Source: an uncultured Coriobacteriaceae bacterium (GTDB lineage Bacteria; Actinomycetota; Coriobacteriia; Coriobacteriales; Coriobacteriaceae). From it: a DNA stretch of 64,000 nucleotides. Every line of letters begins with the position of its first letter. The first letter of the stretch is position 1. Below, one piece after another: positions 17,129 through 26,459 of the stretch. A program made the position numbers and the translations under genes. Location: NCBI GenBank assembly GCA_944321435.1, contig CALULH010000008.1:49339-113338 (forward strand), given 5' to 3'. The notes beneath the pieces are model-generated. The model ran no database searches and was not told the DNA's origin. It saw only the letters and a list, made by a program, of their open reading frames with translations.

Positions 17129-17554
17129 ATGAAAACCGTGCGGGTGGCGGCGGCCATTATCCTTCAAAACGGGCGCGTTCTCGCCGCGCAGCGCGGGTAC
17201 GGCCCTTTCAAAGGCGGCTGGGAGTTCCCCGGCGGCAAGATCGAGCCGGGCGAGACGCCCGCCCAGGCGTGCGCGCGCGAGATCCGCGAGGAGTTATCCG
17301 TAGAGGTAACCGACCTGCGGCCGTTTCTCACCGTAGAACATGACTACCAGGACGCCGACCCCGCCTTTCACCTCGCCATGGACTGCTTCCTCTGCCGGAT
17401 CGCTGCCGGCACCATCTGCGACACCGAGCACGAGCGCCTGCGCTGGCTTGCGCCGGAGGACTTGGGCAGCGTGAGCTGGCTGCCCGCCGACATCGGCCTT
17501 GTCGAGCGGCTGAGGGCCCATCTGCTGGACACCGCAAACGGGGAGGCGCGCTGA
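17129..17554 (+). CDS. NUDIX hydrolase, MutT/8-oxo-dGTP diphosphatase type
   Basis: 141 residues. The Nudix box is complete: GGKIEPGETPAQACAREIREEL (G, then five residues, E, seven residues, REIREEL). The preceding FKGGWEFPGG and the short length fit MutT-like enzymes that remove oxidised nucleotides, EC 3.6.1.-. ATG 17129 follows a GGAG-containing leader. The next gene starts 1 base after its stop, so translation is coupled. Confidence 0.9.
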   Translation: MKTVRVAAAIILQNGRVLAAQRGYGPFKGGWEFPGGKIEPGETPAQACAREIREELSVEVTDLRPFLTVEHDYQDADPAFHLAMDCFLCRIAAGTICDTEHERLRWLAPEDLGSVSWLPADIGLVERLRAHLLDTANGEAR

Positions 17555-17555
17555 C

Positions 17556-19436
17556 ATGGCACCGAACGCATCGAAGGGCCGGGACGAACGGCAAGCGCGC
17601 CCCAGCCGCAACGCGGCGCTCGATCATACGCAGCCCTTTCCCCGCCTTGGAGACGCACCCCAGGCGCCTGCCGAGCAGCCGGCTCCCCGGCAGGCCATAG
17701 CGCCGGGCCAGACCGCGCCGTTCCCGCGCATCGAGGTGCTGGCGGAAAGCGAGCCCACCCCGCGGCGCGCCGCCGCGCGCAACGGAGAGCATCGCGGAGC
17801 CGCCATGCGCGCCGCGGCCCAGGCTAAAGTCGCATCAGCGGAGGGGCGTGCCCGCACGGCGGCGGGAACCTCCCCCGATCGCCCTGCCGCAAGCCGCGGA
17901 ACGGAACGCCCCGGCGCAGGGCGGGCCCTCCACCCCGCACCGCCGCAGCGCGGGGCCATCGCCCGCCTGCGCAGGCTTTGGCTGCAGTCGGCCGCCCCGG
18001 GAGGGGCGGGCTCCGCCTCGTCGCGCGGGGACGCCGCAGTCGCCGGCCTAAAAGCGCTCGCCGTCGCGGCCATAGTGGTCGGCACGATGTTCGCGGACCT
18101 TTTCCCCGGCGGCTTTTTGGGCTTCACCTTGCTTTTCGCCGCCACGGGGTTCACCGTCACCCGCAGCATAGAGCGCGAGCTCGGCCGCACGGGAGGCTTC
18201 TCGTACGCGTCCTTTCTCGCGCAGCGCGCCCTGCGCCTGCTGCCCGCCGTGCTCGTGCTCGTCGCCGTCACCGCCCTGGGCACCGCGCTTCTCGCCCCCG
18301 GGCTCATGCCCGCGGTGCAGGCCGATGCCCTGCCCGACGCGCTCTTCCTGGGCAACTGGCTCGACGCGCTCGATCCCGCCGGCACCGGAGGCCTCCCCTC
18401 CCCGCTGGCGCACCTGTGGTGCCTCGGCGTCATCATGCAGTTCTACGTGGCCTGGCCGCCCATCCTGCTGGCGATAGCGCACGGCATCCGCCGGCGCGAG
18501 CACGCCCTGGGCCTGGTCGGCGCGCTTGCGCTGGCCTCCTCCCTGGCCATGGCGCTCCTCTACGGCACGGGCAACGGGGCCCTGCGCGCCTTCCTGGGCA
18601 CCGACGCGCGCGCCGCCGAGCTCCTGGCGGGCGCGCTGGCCGCCCTTGCGCTGCCGCTGCTCGCCACCTGGTACCGCCGCGCCGAGCAAGCCGGCAACGG
18701 CGCAGGTGAGGATCCGAGCGCACGCGCCGCCTTGCTGCGCGGCCTGCTCTCGCCCGATGCCAGCACCTCCATCGGCTGCGTCTGCGCGCTCATCATGGGC
18801 ATCGGGCTCGTACTCGCCGGCCGCGACAACGCCGCCGCCTATCGCGGCGGGCTGCTGATCACGGCGCTTGTCTGCGCGGTTCTCATCGTATGCGTCCAGC
18901 AGCCCGAAAGCGGCCTGGCGCGTCTTTTGAGCGCACGGCCCCTTTCGCTCCTCAGCTCCCGCGCGCTTTCGCTTTATCTGGTGCACTACCCCGTTCTCGC
19001 CCTCATGGGGCGCACCGCCAGCGTTGCCGACCAGCCATGGTGGCAAACGGCCCTGCAGGTCGCCGCAGTCGCGGTGGCGGCCGAGGCGTTCTACCGCCTG
19101 GTCGACCGCCCCTGCCGCGCGCTCGCCGAACGCTATGCGGGGCGTGCGCCGCAGGCGCCTCACGTGGCCATGAGCGACGCCACGCAGCGCGTGAGCGTAA
19201 CGCGCCCGCGGCCGGCAAAGGCCAAGCCGCATAAGCGCGGACAGGCTCTCGCGCCCAAGAGCGGGGCGCGCGGCGCCAGCCGGCTGGACGCCCTAGGGCA
19301 AAAGGCGGCTCAAAGCACCGTCGCCAAGCAGGCGCTCGCCGCCTGGGAGCGCCTGCCCCGGCCGCGCTACCTCGCCGCCTTGGTAGCGGCCAGCGCCGTC
19401 ACCGTGGCGGCGTTGGCCATCTCCTCGCTGGGATAG
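17556..19436 (+). CDS. Acyltransferase-3 family integral membrane protein with disordered N terminus
   Basis: 626 residues. About 150 N-terminal residues are low-complexity (Ala/Arg/Pro-rich, no fold expected). They are followed by about ten hydrophobic segments of the OafA/acyltransferase-3 type (LFPGGFLGFTLLFAATGFTVT, FLAQRALRLLPAVLVLVAV, HLWCLGVIMQFYVAWPPILL). Such enzymes O-acetylate cell-surface polysaccharides or peptidoglycan. The usual extracellular SGNH domain is absent; a ~100-residue basic tail and one hydrophobic end segment replace it. The canonical catalytic histidine motif is weak. It starts 1 base after the NUDIX stop. Confidence 0.8.
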   Translation: MAPNASKGRDERQARPSRNAALDHTQPFPRLGDAPQAPAEQPAPRQAIAPGQTAPFPRIEVLAESEPTPRRAAARNGEHRGAAMRAAAQAKVASAEGRARTAAGTSPDRPAASRGTERPGAGRALHPAPPQRGAIARLRRLWLQSAAPGGAGSASSRGDAAVAGLKALAVAAIVVGTMFADLFPGGFLGFTLLFAATGFTVTRSIERELGRTGGFSYASFLAQRALRLLPAVLVLVAVTALGTALLAPGLMPAVQADALPDALFLGNWLDALDPAGTGGLPSPLAHLWCLGVIMQFYVAWPPILLAIAHGIRRREHALGLVGALALASSLAMALLYGTGNGALRAFLGTDARAAELLAGALAALALPLLATWYRRAEQAGNGAGEDPSARAALLRGLLSPDASTSIGCVCALIMGIGLVLAGRDNAAAYRGGLLITALVCAVLIVCVQQPESGLARLLSARPLSLLSSRALSLYLVHYPVLALMGRTASVADQPWWQTALQVAAVAVAAEAFYRLVDRPCRALAERYAGRAPQAPHVAMSDATQRVSVTRPRPAKAKPHKRGQALAPKSGARGASRLDALGQKAAQSTVAKQALAAWERLPRPRYLAALVAASAVTVAALAISSLG

Positions 19437-19460
19437 CCGCGCACCGGCCCGGCGGCGGCG

Positions 19461-21371
19461 TCAGCGTCCGCGCCACCGGTTGAGGCAGGCGATAAGCTCC
19501 TGCCTGCGCGGCAGGGCAAGGCCGCACGCCGCGTAACCGCGCTCGGACAGCACCTGCCATCCCTCGCGCTCAAGCTCCGCGTACAGCGCGTCAACCGCCT
19601 GGGCGAGCGTGCGGCCGCCGTCGAGAAGCCCCCGCTGCTGCAGGGTCCGCACCATGTGCGCAAGCGCCGCCGTCTGCTCGGGATCCACCAGCTGCTCGAC
19701 CAATCGCACGTCGGCCGTGCCCGAACCCACGCTCAGGCTGTCCAGGCCGCTGGAACGCACCTTCACGCGCTGGTCCGCGCCTGCACCGCCGCGCGGGCCC
19801 CGCCGGCCGCCTCCCTGACGGCCGCGGTCGCCCCTCTCGTCAGCTCGCGCCGGCCGCGGCCCGCGCCCGCCTCCTGCCGCCGTACCGCCGTCCCGCGGGC
19901 CCGAGGCGTACGCCGGCCGCGCAGGCGTCGGGCCTCCCAGCGCAAGGCGCCTGCCCTCCGCAGGCAGCGCAAAGCCCGCGGCGCGCGGCGCGGACGCGAC
20001 CGAGCGCTCAGCGCACACCCGCCGCACGCGCTCCGTCACGTCCAACGCCTCGTAGCGGTCCATCTGGATCACCGCGTCGGCCACCGAGAAGAAAGCGCCC
20101 GAGCTGCCCACCACGATGACGCTGCTCACGCCCGCCCGCTCCCAGAGGTCGCGCACGCGCTCCACGAACGGCGTGATGGGCTCGTGGTCGGCGGCCACCA
20201 CGGCCTCCATGAGCGCATCGCGCACCATGAAGTTGGTGGCCGAGGTGTCCTCGTCTATGAGCAGCGCGCGGCACCCAGCCTCAACGGACTCGATCGCGCC
20301 CGCCGCCTGGGATGTGGAGCCCGAGGCATCGGCAGTCGAGAAGCGCCGCGTGTCGCGGCCGTCGGGTAGGTTGTCGATGAACAGGGAGATGTCCACGTCG
20401 CGTACGGAGCGCCCGTCCTCGGCGCGGAGCTTCACGGCGTCGGCGCACGTGATCACCAGCTCGCGCCCGTCACCGGCCACATGGTTGTACACGCCCTCCT
20501 GCAGCGCCTTGAGCAGCGTGGACTTGCCGTGGTAGCCGCCGCCCACCACGAGCGTGACGCCGCGGCGGATGCCGAGCCCCGGCGTGGGGCCGCGGTGCGG
20601 CAGGTCGAGAACCACGCGTATGCTCGCAGGCGCGTGGAAGGGCTTGGCACCGGCGAGCGGGCGCGCCGACACGCCGCTCTCGCGCGGGAGGACCGCGCCG
20701 TCGGCCACGAAGGCAACCAGGTCCCGGCGCTCGAGCTCAGTGCGGACGGCCGCCTGGTCGTCGGCCAGGTCGGCGGCGCGGCGGGCAGCCTCCAGCGCGC
20801 CCGCGTCCGCCGCCAGCGCGCGGCGCACGCAGCGCGGCACGAACTCCGTGAGCATGCGCGCGAGCGCGCGGGCGTCCACTGTGCGGCCGTGCGCCGGGAA
20901 GCCCGCCTCAAAGCGCAAGGTCACGCCGCGGGCATCCACCGTGCAGGCGCTGCGCGACAGTACCTCGGGGCCGGGGCGGCTCGTGGCGATGAGCCCGCTT
21001 TTGCCCGAGCCTCCCACCTTGTGGCTCACCTGCGCCGCCTCGCGGCCGAAGCGCCGGACGAGCAGGTCCTCCAGCGCGCAGCGGCGCTCGGGTGTGGAGA
21101 AGAGCTCCGGCGGAAAGCTGGGAATGGGGCCGGCGGCCGTGCCACGGTCCGCGCCGTCGCGCCGGCCGCCCGGGCGCTTCTCGCCCGCAGAGGCGCCCGC
21201 CGGCACGAACACGCTCAGCTTGGACGGCGCCGCGAAGGGATCGCCCTGCACGTGGTCGATCGTGAGCACAAAGCCCTCCATGCGGTAGCTGCCCCGCAGC
21301 CCCTTGAGCGCCGGATAGCCGCGCCGGTCCATATCCGCCAGCATTCGCCTGAGGTCATTCTCCGTCTTCAT
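19461..21371 (-). CDS. Predicted ATPase of the ABC class (PF09818 type)
   Basis: 636 residues. The pattern fits the 'ABC-class ATPase' family of unknown function: N-terminal RGSYRMEGFVLTIDHVQGDP, a central Walker A VVGGGYHGKSTLLKALQ, LFIDNLPDGRDTRRFSTADASGSTSQAA, and Walker B ALLIDEDTSATNFM with IVVGSSGAFFSVADAVIQMDRY after it. The role is unknown. Two segments look inserted: a Gly/Arg stretch near residue 65 carrying a GGGCGAGAAG signal, and a Gly/Arg-rich linker before the C-terminal helical part. ATG 21371 is preceded by AAAGGGG. It is convergent with the acyltransferase gene (24-base gap). Confidence 0.85.
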   Translation of the reverse strand: MKTENDLRRMLADMDRRGYPALKGLRGSYRMEGFVLTIDHVQGDPFAAPSKLSVFVPAGASAGEKRPGGRRDGADRGTAAGPIPSFPPELFSTPERRCALEDLLVRRFGREAAQVSHKVGGSGKSGLIATSRPGPEVLSRSACTVDARGVTLRFEAGFPAHGRTVDARALARMLTEFVPRCVRRALAADAGALEAARRAADLADDQAAVRTELERRDLVAFVADGAVLPRESGVSARPLAGAKPFHAPASIRVVLDLPHRGPTPGLGIRRGVTLVVGGGYHGKSTLLKALQEGVYNHVAGDGRELVITCADAVKLRAEDGRSVRDVDISLFIDNLPDGRDTRRFSTADASGSTSQAAGAIESVEAGCRALLIDEDTSATNFMVRDALMEAVVAADHEPITPFVERVRDLWERAGVSSVIVVGSSGAFFSVADAVIQMDRYEALDVTERVRRVCAERSVASAPRAAGFALPAEGRRLALGGPTPARPAYASGPRDGGTAAGGGRGPRPARADERGDRGRQGGGRRGPRGGAGADQRVKVRSSGLDSLSVGSGTADVRLVEQLVDPEQTAALAHMVRTLQQRGLLDGGRTLAQAVDALYAELEREGWQVLSERGYAACGLALPRRQELIACLNRWRGR

Positions 21372-21529
21372 GCGCGCCCCTTTCGTCTTGCCGTTGACCC
21401 CATTGTGCATCAAGCCGAGGCGTCTGCGCAGAATCCCCGCTTGCCCCGCTCCTGCTATCATGGTGCACGTTCAACTTCATCCCGCACGCACGGCGGGCCG
21501 CAACGCGCCCGCCCCGAAAGGAAGCGCAC

Positions 21530-22933
21530 ATGAACCGCACCAAGATCGCGCAGCTCTACGCGGATGCCGAGTCGCTCGCCGGCACCACTGTCACCGTGAC
21601 CGGCTGGGTCAAGTCGGTCCGCGACATGAAGAACTTCGGCTTCGTCACCCTGAACGACGGCAGCTGCTTCAAGGACCTGCAGGTGGTCATGAACCGCGAG
21701 GGATTGGGCAACTACGACGAGATCGCCCATCAGAACGTCTCGGCCGCCCTTGTCTGCACGGGCACCCTGAAACTCACGCCCGAGGCCAAGCAGCCCTTCG
21801 AGCTCACGGCCGAGAAGATCGAGGTCGAGGGCGCCAGCGCGCCGGACTACCCGCTGCAGAAGAAGCGCGCCACCGTCGAGTTCCTGCGCACCCAGCAGCA
21901 CCTGCGCCCGCGCACCAACCTGTTCCGGGCCGTGTTCCGCGTGCGCAGCGTGGCAGCGGCGGCGATCCACGAGTTCTTCCAGGGCCGCGGCTTCGTGTAC
22001 GTGAACACGCCCATCATCACCACCTCGGACTGCGAGGGCGCCGGCGAGATGTTCCACGTCACCACGCTGGACATGGAGAATCCCCCGCGCACCGCGGACG
22101 GCCGCGTGGATTACAGCAAGGACTTCTTCGGCAAGCCGGCAAGCCTCACCGTCTCCGGACAGCTCAACGCCGAGAACTTCGCCATGGCCTTCGGCGACGT
22201 CTACACCTTTGGCCCCACGTTCCGCGCCGAGAACTCAAACACCACGCGCCATGCGGCGGAGTTCTGGATGATCGAGCCCGAGATCGCCTTCGCCGACCTG
22301 GCCGACGACATGGATCTGGCCGAGGACATGCTGAAGTACGTGATCCGCTCCGTCATGGACAAGTGCCCCGACGAGCTCGACATGCTCAACCGCTTTGTGG
22401 ACAAGGGCCTCTTGGAGCGCCTCGAGCACGTGGCGAGCTCCGACTTTGCGCGCGTGACCTACACCGAGGCCATCGAGATCCTCGAGCAGGCCGTTGCCGG
22501 CGGGCAGCACTTCGACTATCCCGTGAGCTGGGGCATCGACCTGCAGACCGAGCACGAGCGGTTCCTGACCGAGCAGCACTTCAAGCGCCCCACCTTCGTG
22601 ACCGACTACCCCGTCGAGATCAAGGCGTTCTACATGCGCCTCAACGATGACGGCAAGACCGTGGCCGCCGCCGACTGCCTGGTTCCCGGCATCGGCGAGA
22701 TCGTGGGCGGCAGCCAGCGCGAGGAGCGCCTGGACGTGCTGGAGCGCCGCATCAAGGAGCTGGGCATGGATCCCGAGCAGTACCGCTACTACTGCGACCT
22801 GCGCCGCTACGGCAGCTGCAAGCACGCGGGTTTCGGCCTGGGCTTCGAGCGCCTGGTCATGTACCTCACCGGCGTGGGCAACATCCGCGACGTCCTGCCC
22901 CATCCGCGCACGGTGGGTAACGCCGACTTCTAA
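21530..22933 (+). CDS. asnS: Asparaginyl-tRNA synthetase
   Basis: 467 residues, class IIb synthetase. The N-terminal OB-fold anticodon domain ([21 protein letters not shown]) is followed by the catalytic core with motif 1 ([19 protein letters not shown]), motif 2 ([25 protein letters not shown]) and motif 3 ([15 protein letters not shown]). [11 protein letters not shown] and the C-terminal [10 protein letters not shown] support AsnRS rather than AspRS. ATG 21530 is preceded by GAAAGGAAG. A terminator follows at once. Confidence 0.97.
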   Translation: MNRTKIAQLYADAESLAGTTVTVTGWVKSVRDMKNFGFVTLNDGSCFKDLQVVMNREGLGNYDEIAHQNVSAALVCTGTLKLTPEAKQPFELTAEKIEVEGASAPDYPLQKKRATVEFLRTQQHLRPRTNLFRAVFRVRSVAAAAIHEFFQGRGFVYVNTPIITTSDCEGAGEMFHVTTLDMENPPRTADGRVDYSKDFFGKPASLTVSGQLNAENFAMAFGDVYTFGPTFRAENSNTTRHAAEFWMIEPEIAFADLADDMDLAEDMLKYVIRSVMDKCPDELDMLNRFVDKGLLERLEHVASSDFARVTYTEAIEILEQAVAGGQHFDYPVSWGIDLQTEHERFLTEQHFKRPTFVTDYPVEIKAFYMRLNDDGKTVAAADCLVPGIGEIVGGSQREERLDVLERRIKELGMDPEQYRYYCDLRRYGSCKHAGFGLGFERLVMYLTGVGNIRDVLPHPRTVGNADF

Positions 22934-22937
22934 GACC

Positions 22938-23246
22938 CTACGAGGCCGCCCGTGCAGGGCGGCCTTTTTCCTTGGGCTCGACGCGCAGCGCAAGGCCCAG
23001 CGCATCGAGCACGCGCTCAACGGTGGAGAACTGCGGATTACCCGCCGCGCTGAGCGAGCGATACAGGCTCTCGCGTGATAAGCCGGCGGTCTCGGCCACC
23101 TTGCCCAGGCTCTGCGCCCGCGCAACGTCCCCCAGCGCGTCGATGAACGTCTGCCGATCCCCAAACTCGAGAACCGCATTGAGATAATCGGCCGCATCCG
23201 CAGGCGTCTCAAAGTAGTCGACAGGATCCCATGCCGTGAGCTTCAC
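22938..23246 (-). CDS. HigA-like antitoxin (HTH addiction-module protein)
   Basis: 102 residues. The C-terminal half is a helix-turn-helix (VAETAGLSRESLYRSLSAAGNPQFSTVERVLDALGL) of the addiction-module antidote type. The GTG start at 23246 overlaps the toxin stop by four bases (GTGA), a translational-coupling arrangement; an earlier in-frame GTG at 23264 is less likely. The gene order toxin then antitoxin is that of HigBA. It would neutralise the toxin and repress from the palindrome at 23563-23588. Confidence 0.85.
   Translation of the reverse strand: MKLTAWDPVDYFETPADAADYLNAVLEFGDRQTFIDALGDVARAQSLGKVAETAGLSRESLYRSLSAAGNPQFSTVERVLDALGLALRVEPKEKGRPARAAS
22943..22969 (+). terminator. Rho-independent terminator of asnS
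   Basis: AGGCCGCCC / GGGCGGCCT with a 5-base loop and a T-run, 10 bases after the asnS stop. It lies inside the 3' end of the convergent antitoxin gene, so the two genes share it. Confidence 0.85.
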
Positions 23247-23554
23247 GACGCATTCCCCTTCCACTCGTGCACCATGCGCTGCGCAGCCACTATATCGCGC
23301 TTCTGCGATGACTTGTCGCCGCCTATGAGAAGCACTACGACGCGGTCGCCATCGGTGGTCAGATATACGCGATAGCCGGGCCCAACGTGAATGCGCTGCT
23401 CAACGACACCGCTTCCCACGCGTTTCCAATCTCCGCAGTACGGTCCGTGCGCGCGAATGCGAGCAAGATGAGCGTTGATACGACCACGCACCCGGCCATC
23501 GCGCACTCCGTGGAGCCAACTCTCGAACCGCTCCGTTTGCAGCAGCTGATACAT
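23243..23554 (-). CDS. RelE/HigB-type toxin
   Basis: 103 residues with the compact RelE/ParE fold pattern: ERFESWLHGVRDGRVRGRINAHLARI at the start, GDWKRVGSGVVEQRIHVGPGYRVYLTTDG in the middle, and LLIGGDKSSQKRDI at the end, which matches the 'addiction module killer' group. Such toxins cleave mRNA on the ribosome. It overlaps the antitoxin gene by four bases. ATG 23554 lies 9 bases from the palindromic operator, with only a weak ribosome binding site (GAGACC). Confidence 0.87.
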   Translation of the reverse strand: MYQLLQTERFESWLHGVRDGRVRGRINAHLARIRAHGPYCGDWKRVGSGVVEQRIHVGPGYRVYLTTDGDRVVVLLIGGDKSSQKRDIVAAQRMVHEWKGNAS

Positions 23555-23562
23555 GATGGTCT

Positions 23563-23588
23563 CATTTGTAGCTTATAAGCTACAAATG
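23563..23588. promoter_or_regulatory. 26-bp palindromic operator of the toxin-antitoxin operon
   Basis: A perfect palindrome, CATTTGTAGCTTA and its exact complement, immediately upstream of the toxin ATG. Its AT-rich centre (TTATAA) can serve as a -10 region. It is well placed for autorepression by the antitoxin or the toxin-antitoxin complex. The stop codon of the upstream small gene (23580-23582) lies inside it. Confidence 0.75.
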
Positions 23589-23855
23589 TGTTGTGTCAAG
23601 GGAAATACGAGAGAACACAGCCTCATGAAGATGCGTCTGTCGCTTGCGAAACTCCGGAGTATCGGCGGGCAGCGGCTGCCCCAAGGCTGCGGAAAGCCTC
23701 GCGGCGAGGACGCGGAACAATTTAGGGTCGCTAATCTCCGCAACCGTTGTCCTCACAACGGTTGCCTCCGGATCCTGTGATCGGTCGAAAGGTTCGCTGA
23801 GCGGATCATCGATGATTTCCAGGGCGACATGCTGTTCGGGCCAGTACAAGCTCAT
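23580..23855 (-). CDS. Small hypothetical protein upstream of the toxin-antitoxin genes
   Basis: 91 residues from ATG 23855, preceded by AGAGGAG. It begins MSLYWPEQHVALEIIDDP, then has a regularly predicted strand-helix pattern ending FRKRQTHLHEAVF. YWPE..VALEI faintly recalls the strand of DUF559/Vsr-like nuclease folds, but the catalytic residues of those enzymes are not obvious. I do not recognise a family with confidence. It lies 25 bases upstream of the toxin on the same strand, and its 3' end overlaps the operator, so it may form a three-gene operon with the module. Confidence 0.6.
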   Translation of the reverse strand: MSLYWPEQHVALEIIDDPLSEPFDRSQDPEATVVRTTVAEISDPKLFRVLAARLSAALGQPLPADTPEFRKRQTHLHEAVFSRISLDTTHL

Positions 23856-24090
23856 AGTAAGGCTCCTCTCTTTGAGATACGAGCACCCTAGCAGGAAGGG
23901 GCCTAGCATTTCTCCAACAGAGGCTTACAGCAATCTATCTGCGATCTATCTATGCGCAGGCATGGAACGCAAGCGCCTGAAAAGGGGCTCGAATATTCTC
24001 GGCGAACGGTTATCTACAGCGGGCGAGCGGGGCGCGCCGACGCCAATATGACGGCGCGCTCGCCAGCGCAACGTGGTACAAAGAGATCAT

Positions 24091-24107
24091 GTGCAAACAA
24101 GTTGCAC
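24091..24107 (+). promoter_or_regulatory. Candidate operator upstream of the alpha-glucosidase
   Basis: GTGCAA and TTGCAC inverted arms with a 5-base spacer, 31 bases before the GH31 start codon. Size and symmetry fit a LacI-family operator, a common way to control alpha-glucoside genes, but no regulator gene is nearby. Confidence 0.4.
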
Positions 24108-24138
24108 GCAACGCTCCGACATCTGAAACGGAGGCACC

Positions 24139-26277
24139 ATGATCACGCGTTACCGTTACGGAACCCCCATTGAAACCGACGCGATCCCGCAGAAACCCGC
24201 CGTCTGCGAGGAACCCGTGCGCCACTTTGCCGTGCACCTGCCCGGCGAGCCCGTGCCCGAAGCCGCGGGTCCCGACCGCACGGTCAAGAACCCCAGCCTC
24301 GCCGATGACGGCATAACCGCCGGGAAGCGCGCCGACAAGCTCTTCTTCTCCTACACCATGGCCAAGGACGACATCGTGCTCGGCCTGGGCGAGCAGATGG
24401 GCGGCATCAACAAGCGCAACTTCACCTACATCTCGCGCTGCATGGACAACGACCGCCACACCGAGGACCGCACCAGCCTGTACTCCGCGCACAACTTCCT
24501 CATCGTGGACGGAGCGCGCACCTTCGGCGTTTTCTTCGACTATGCGGGCATCATCTCCTTCGACGTCGGCGAAACCGACTGCGACGAGCTCGTGGTAACG
24601 CTCGACGACCCCAACGCGGACCTCTACCTCATCGAGGGCGAAAGCCCCGAGAGCGTTGTGCTCCAGTTCCGCGCGCTTATCGGCCGCAGCTATATCCCGC
24701 CCAAGTGGGCCTTCGGCTATCAGCAAAGCCGCTGGGGCTATAGAACCGAGGAGGACTTCCGCGACATCGCGCGGCGCTACCGCGACGCCCGGATCCCGCT
24801 GGACGCCATCTACATGGATATCGACTACATGGACGAGTACGAGAGCTTCACCGTGAGCCCCGAGCGCTTCCCGCACTTCGACGAGCTGGTCTCCGACATG
24901 CGCGACCAGGGCGTGCACCTCGTGCCCATCATCGACGCCGGCATCAAGGTCAAGCCCGGCTACCGCGTGTACGAGGAGGGCGTAGCGCAGAACCGCTTCT
25001 GCAAGGACGAGGACGGCGAGAACTTCACCTGCGGCGTGTGGCCGGGCCACTGTCATTTCGTCGACGTCCTCGATCCCGACAACCGCCGCTGGTTCGGCGA
25101 CCAGTACCAAGTGCTTCTCGACCGCGGTATTGACGGGTTCTGGAACGATATGAACGAGCCGTCCATCTTCTACACCGAGCAGCGCCTGAACGAGGCCTAC
25201 GGCATGGTGGACGACCTGCGGGGCGGCGAGCTCGACCTCAACACGTACTTTGCCATGAAAGACGCTTTCGGCAGCCTCTCCAACAACCCCGCGGACTACC
25301 GGCTTTTCTACCACAACGTGAACGGCCGCAAAGTCCGCCACGACAAGGTGCACAACCTCTACGGCTACAACCTCTCACGCGCAGCCGGCGAGGCGTTCGA
25401 GCGCCTCTCGCCCGACAAGCGCGTCCTGCTGTTCTCGCGCTCCTCGATGATCGGCATGCATCGCGTGAGCGGCATCTGGACGGGCGACAACATGGCGTGG
25501 TGGTCGCACCTCAAGCTGAGCGTCTGCCAAATGCCCAACATTCAGATGTGCGGCTTCCTCTACACCGGATCCGACCTGGGCGGGTTCGGCAGCGACACCG
25601 ACGAGGAGCTCATGACCCGCTGGCTCGAGTTCGCCGCCTTCGTCCCGCTCATGCGCAACCACTCGTCCAGCCAGCGCGCGCAGGAGCTGGACTGCTTCAA
25701 GAACGTGGACGCCATGCGCCGCATCGTCGAGCTGCGCTACGCGCTCATCCCCTATCTCTACAGCGAGTTCGTGAAGGCGGCGCTTGCCGGCGACCTGTAC
25801 TTCAAGCCGCTGTCGTTCGTCTGGGAGGACGACGCGCGCTGCCGCCGCATCGAAGACCAGCTGATGGTAGGCGAGTCGGCCATGATCGCGCCGGTGATCG
25901 AGAAGAACGCGCGCGGCCGCTACGTGTACCTGCCCGAGCCCATGCGCATGGTGCGCTTCCGCGGCGTGGACGACTACGACGTGGCCGACCTTTCCGCCGG
26001 GGACCACTGGGTCGACCTTGAGCTGGACGAACTCGCGATCTTCATCCGCCCCGGCCACATGGTGCCGATGGCCGACCCCGCGCAGACCACGCGCGACATG
26101 GACTTCGGCCGCCTGCACATCCTCGCCAACGTAGGGGCGGGCGAGACGGCCTCCTACACCCTCTACGATGACGACGGTTATACGCGCGACATCGACGAGC
26201 CGGAGCACTTCCACGCCATTGCCGTCGAGAACGGCCGTGCGTCCTGCGCCACCAAGCAGGTGGACCTGATCGGGTAG
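24139..26277 (+). CDS. Glycoside hydrolase family 31 alpha-glucosidase
   Basis: 712 residues. The catalytic (beta/alpha)8 domain carries the GH31 nucleophile motif GFWNDMNEPSIFY (Asp ~residue 337) and the acid/base region RVSGIWTGDNMAWW. An N-terminal beta-sandwich precedes it (LGLGEQMGGINKRNFTY) and C-terminal beta domains follow (VGESAMIAPVIEKNARGRYVYLPE). There is no signal peptide, so it acts inside the cell, releasing glucose from the non-reducing end of alpha-glucosides such as maltose or isomaltose. ATG 24139 follows ACGGAGG. It stands alone in its transcription unit. Confidence 0.94.
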   Translation: MITRYRYGTPIETDAIPQKPAVCEEPVRHFAVHLPGEPVPEAAGPDRTVKNPSLADDGITAGKRADKLFFSYTMAKDDIVLGLGEQMGGINKRNFTYISRCMDNDRHTEDRTSLYSAHNFLIVDGARTFGVFFDYAGIISFDVGETDCDELVVTLDDPNADLYLIEGESPESVVLQFRALIGRSYIPPKWAFGYQQSRWGYRTEEDFRDIARRYRDARIPLDAIYMDIDYMDEYESFTVSPERFPHFDELVSDMRDQGVHLVPIIDAGIKVKPGYRVYEEGVAQNRFCKDEDGENFTCGVWPGHCHFVDVLDPDNRRWFGDQYQVLLDRGIDGFWNDMNEPSIFYTEQRLNEAYGMVDDLRGGELDLNTYFAMKDAFGSLSNNPADYRLFYHNVNGRKVRHDKVHNLYGYNLSRAAGEAFERLSPDKRVLLFSRSSMIGMHRVSGIWTGDNMAWWSHLKLSVCQMPNIQMCGFLYTGSDLGGFGSDTDEELMTRWLEFAAFVPLMRNHSSSQRAQELDCFKNVDAMRRIVELRYALIPYLYSEFVKAALAGDLYFKPLSFVWEDDARCRRIEDQLMVGESAMIAPVIEKNARGRYVYLPEPMRMVRFRGVDDYDVADLSAGDHWVDLELDELAIFIRPGHMVPMADPAQTTRDMDFGRLHILANVGAGETASYTLYDDDGYTRDIDEPEHFHAIAVENGRASCATKQVDLIG

Positions 26278-26340
26278 GCGTTAGGCCGGCATAGCGCAGC
26301 GTCGCTTCAGACGCAGGCTGGCCGGACGCGCGGCCAACAA

Positions 26341-26403
26341 AATCGCACCCAAGGCATAACTTTTCGGCAAAAACGTCCCGATTCTGATGCTTTGGGTGCG
26401 ATT
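26341..26403. repeat. Long hairpin between convergent GH31 and etfA genes
   Basis: Perfect 12-base arms AATCGCACCCAA / TTGGGTGCGATT, extended by GGCAT / ATGC, around a ~30-base loop. It sits between two convergent stop codons and may work as a two-way terminator, although the loop is long for that. A dispersed palindromic element is the alternative. Confidence 0.6.
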
Positions 26404-26459
26404 ATTCTTCCGGGCAACGGACGACGAACGGCGGGCGGCGCGTGCATGCGGGCACCGCG

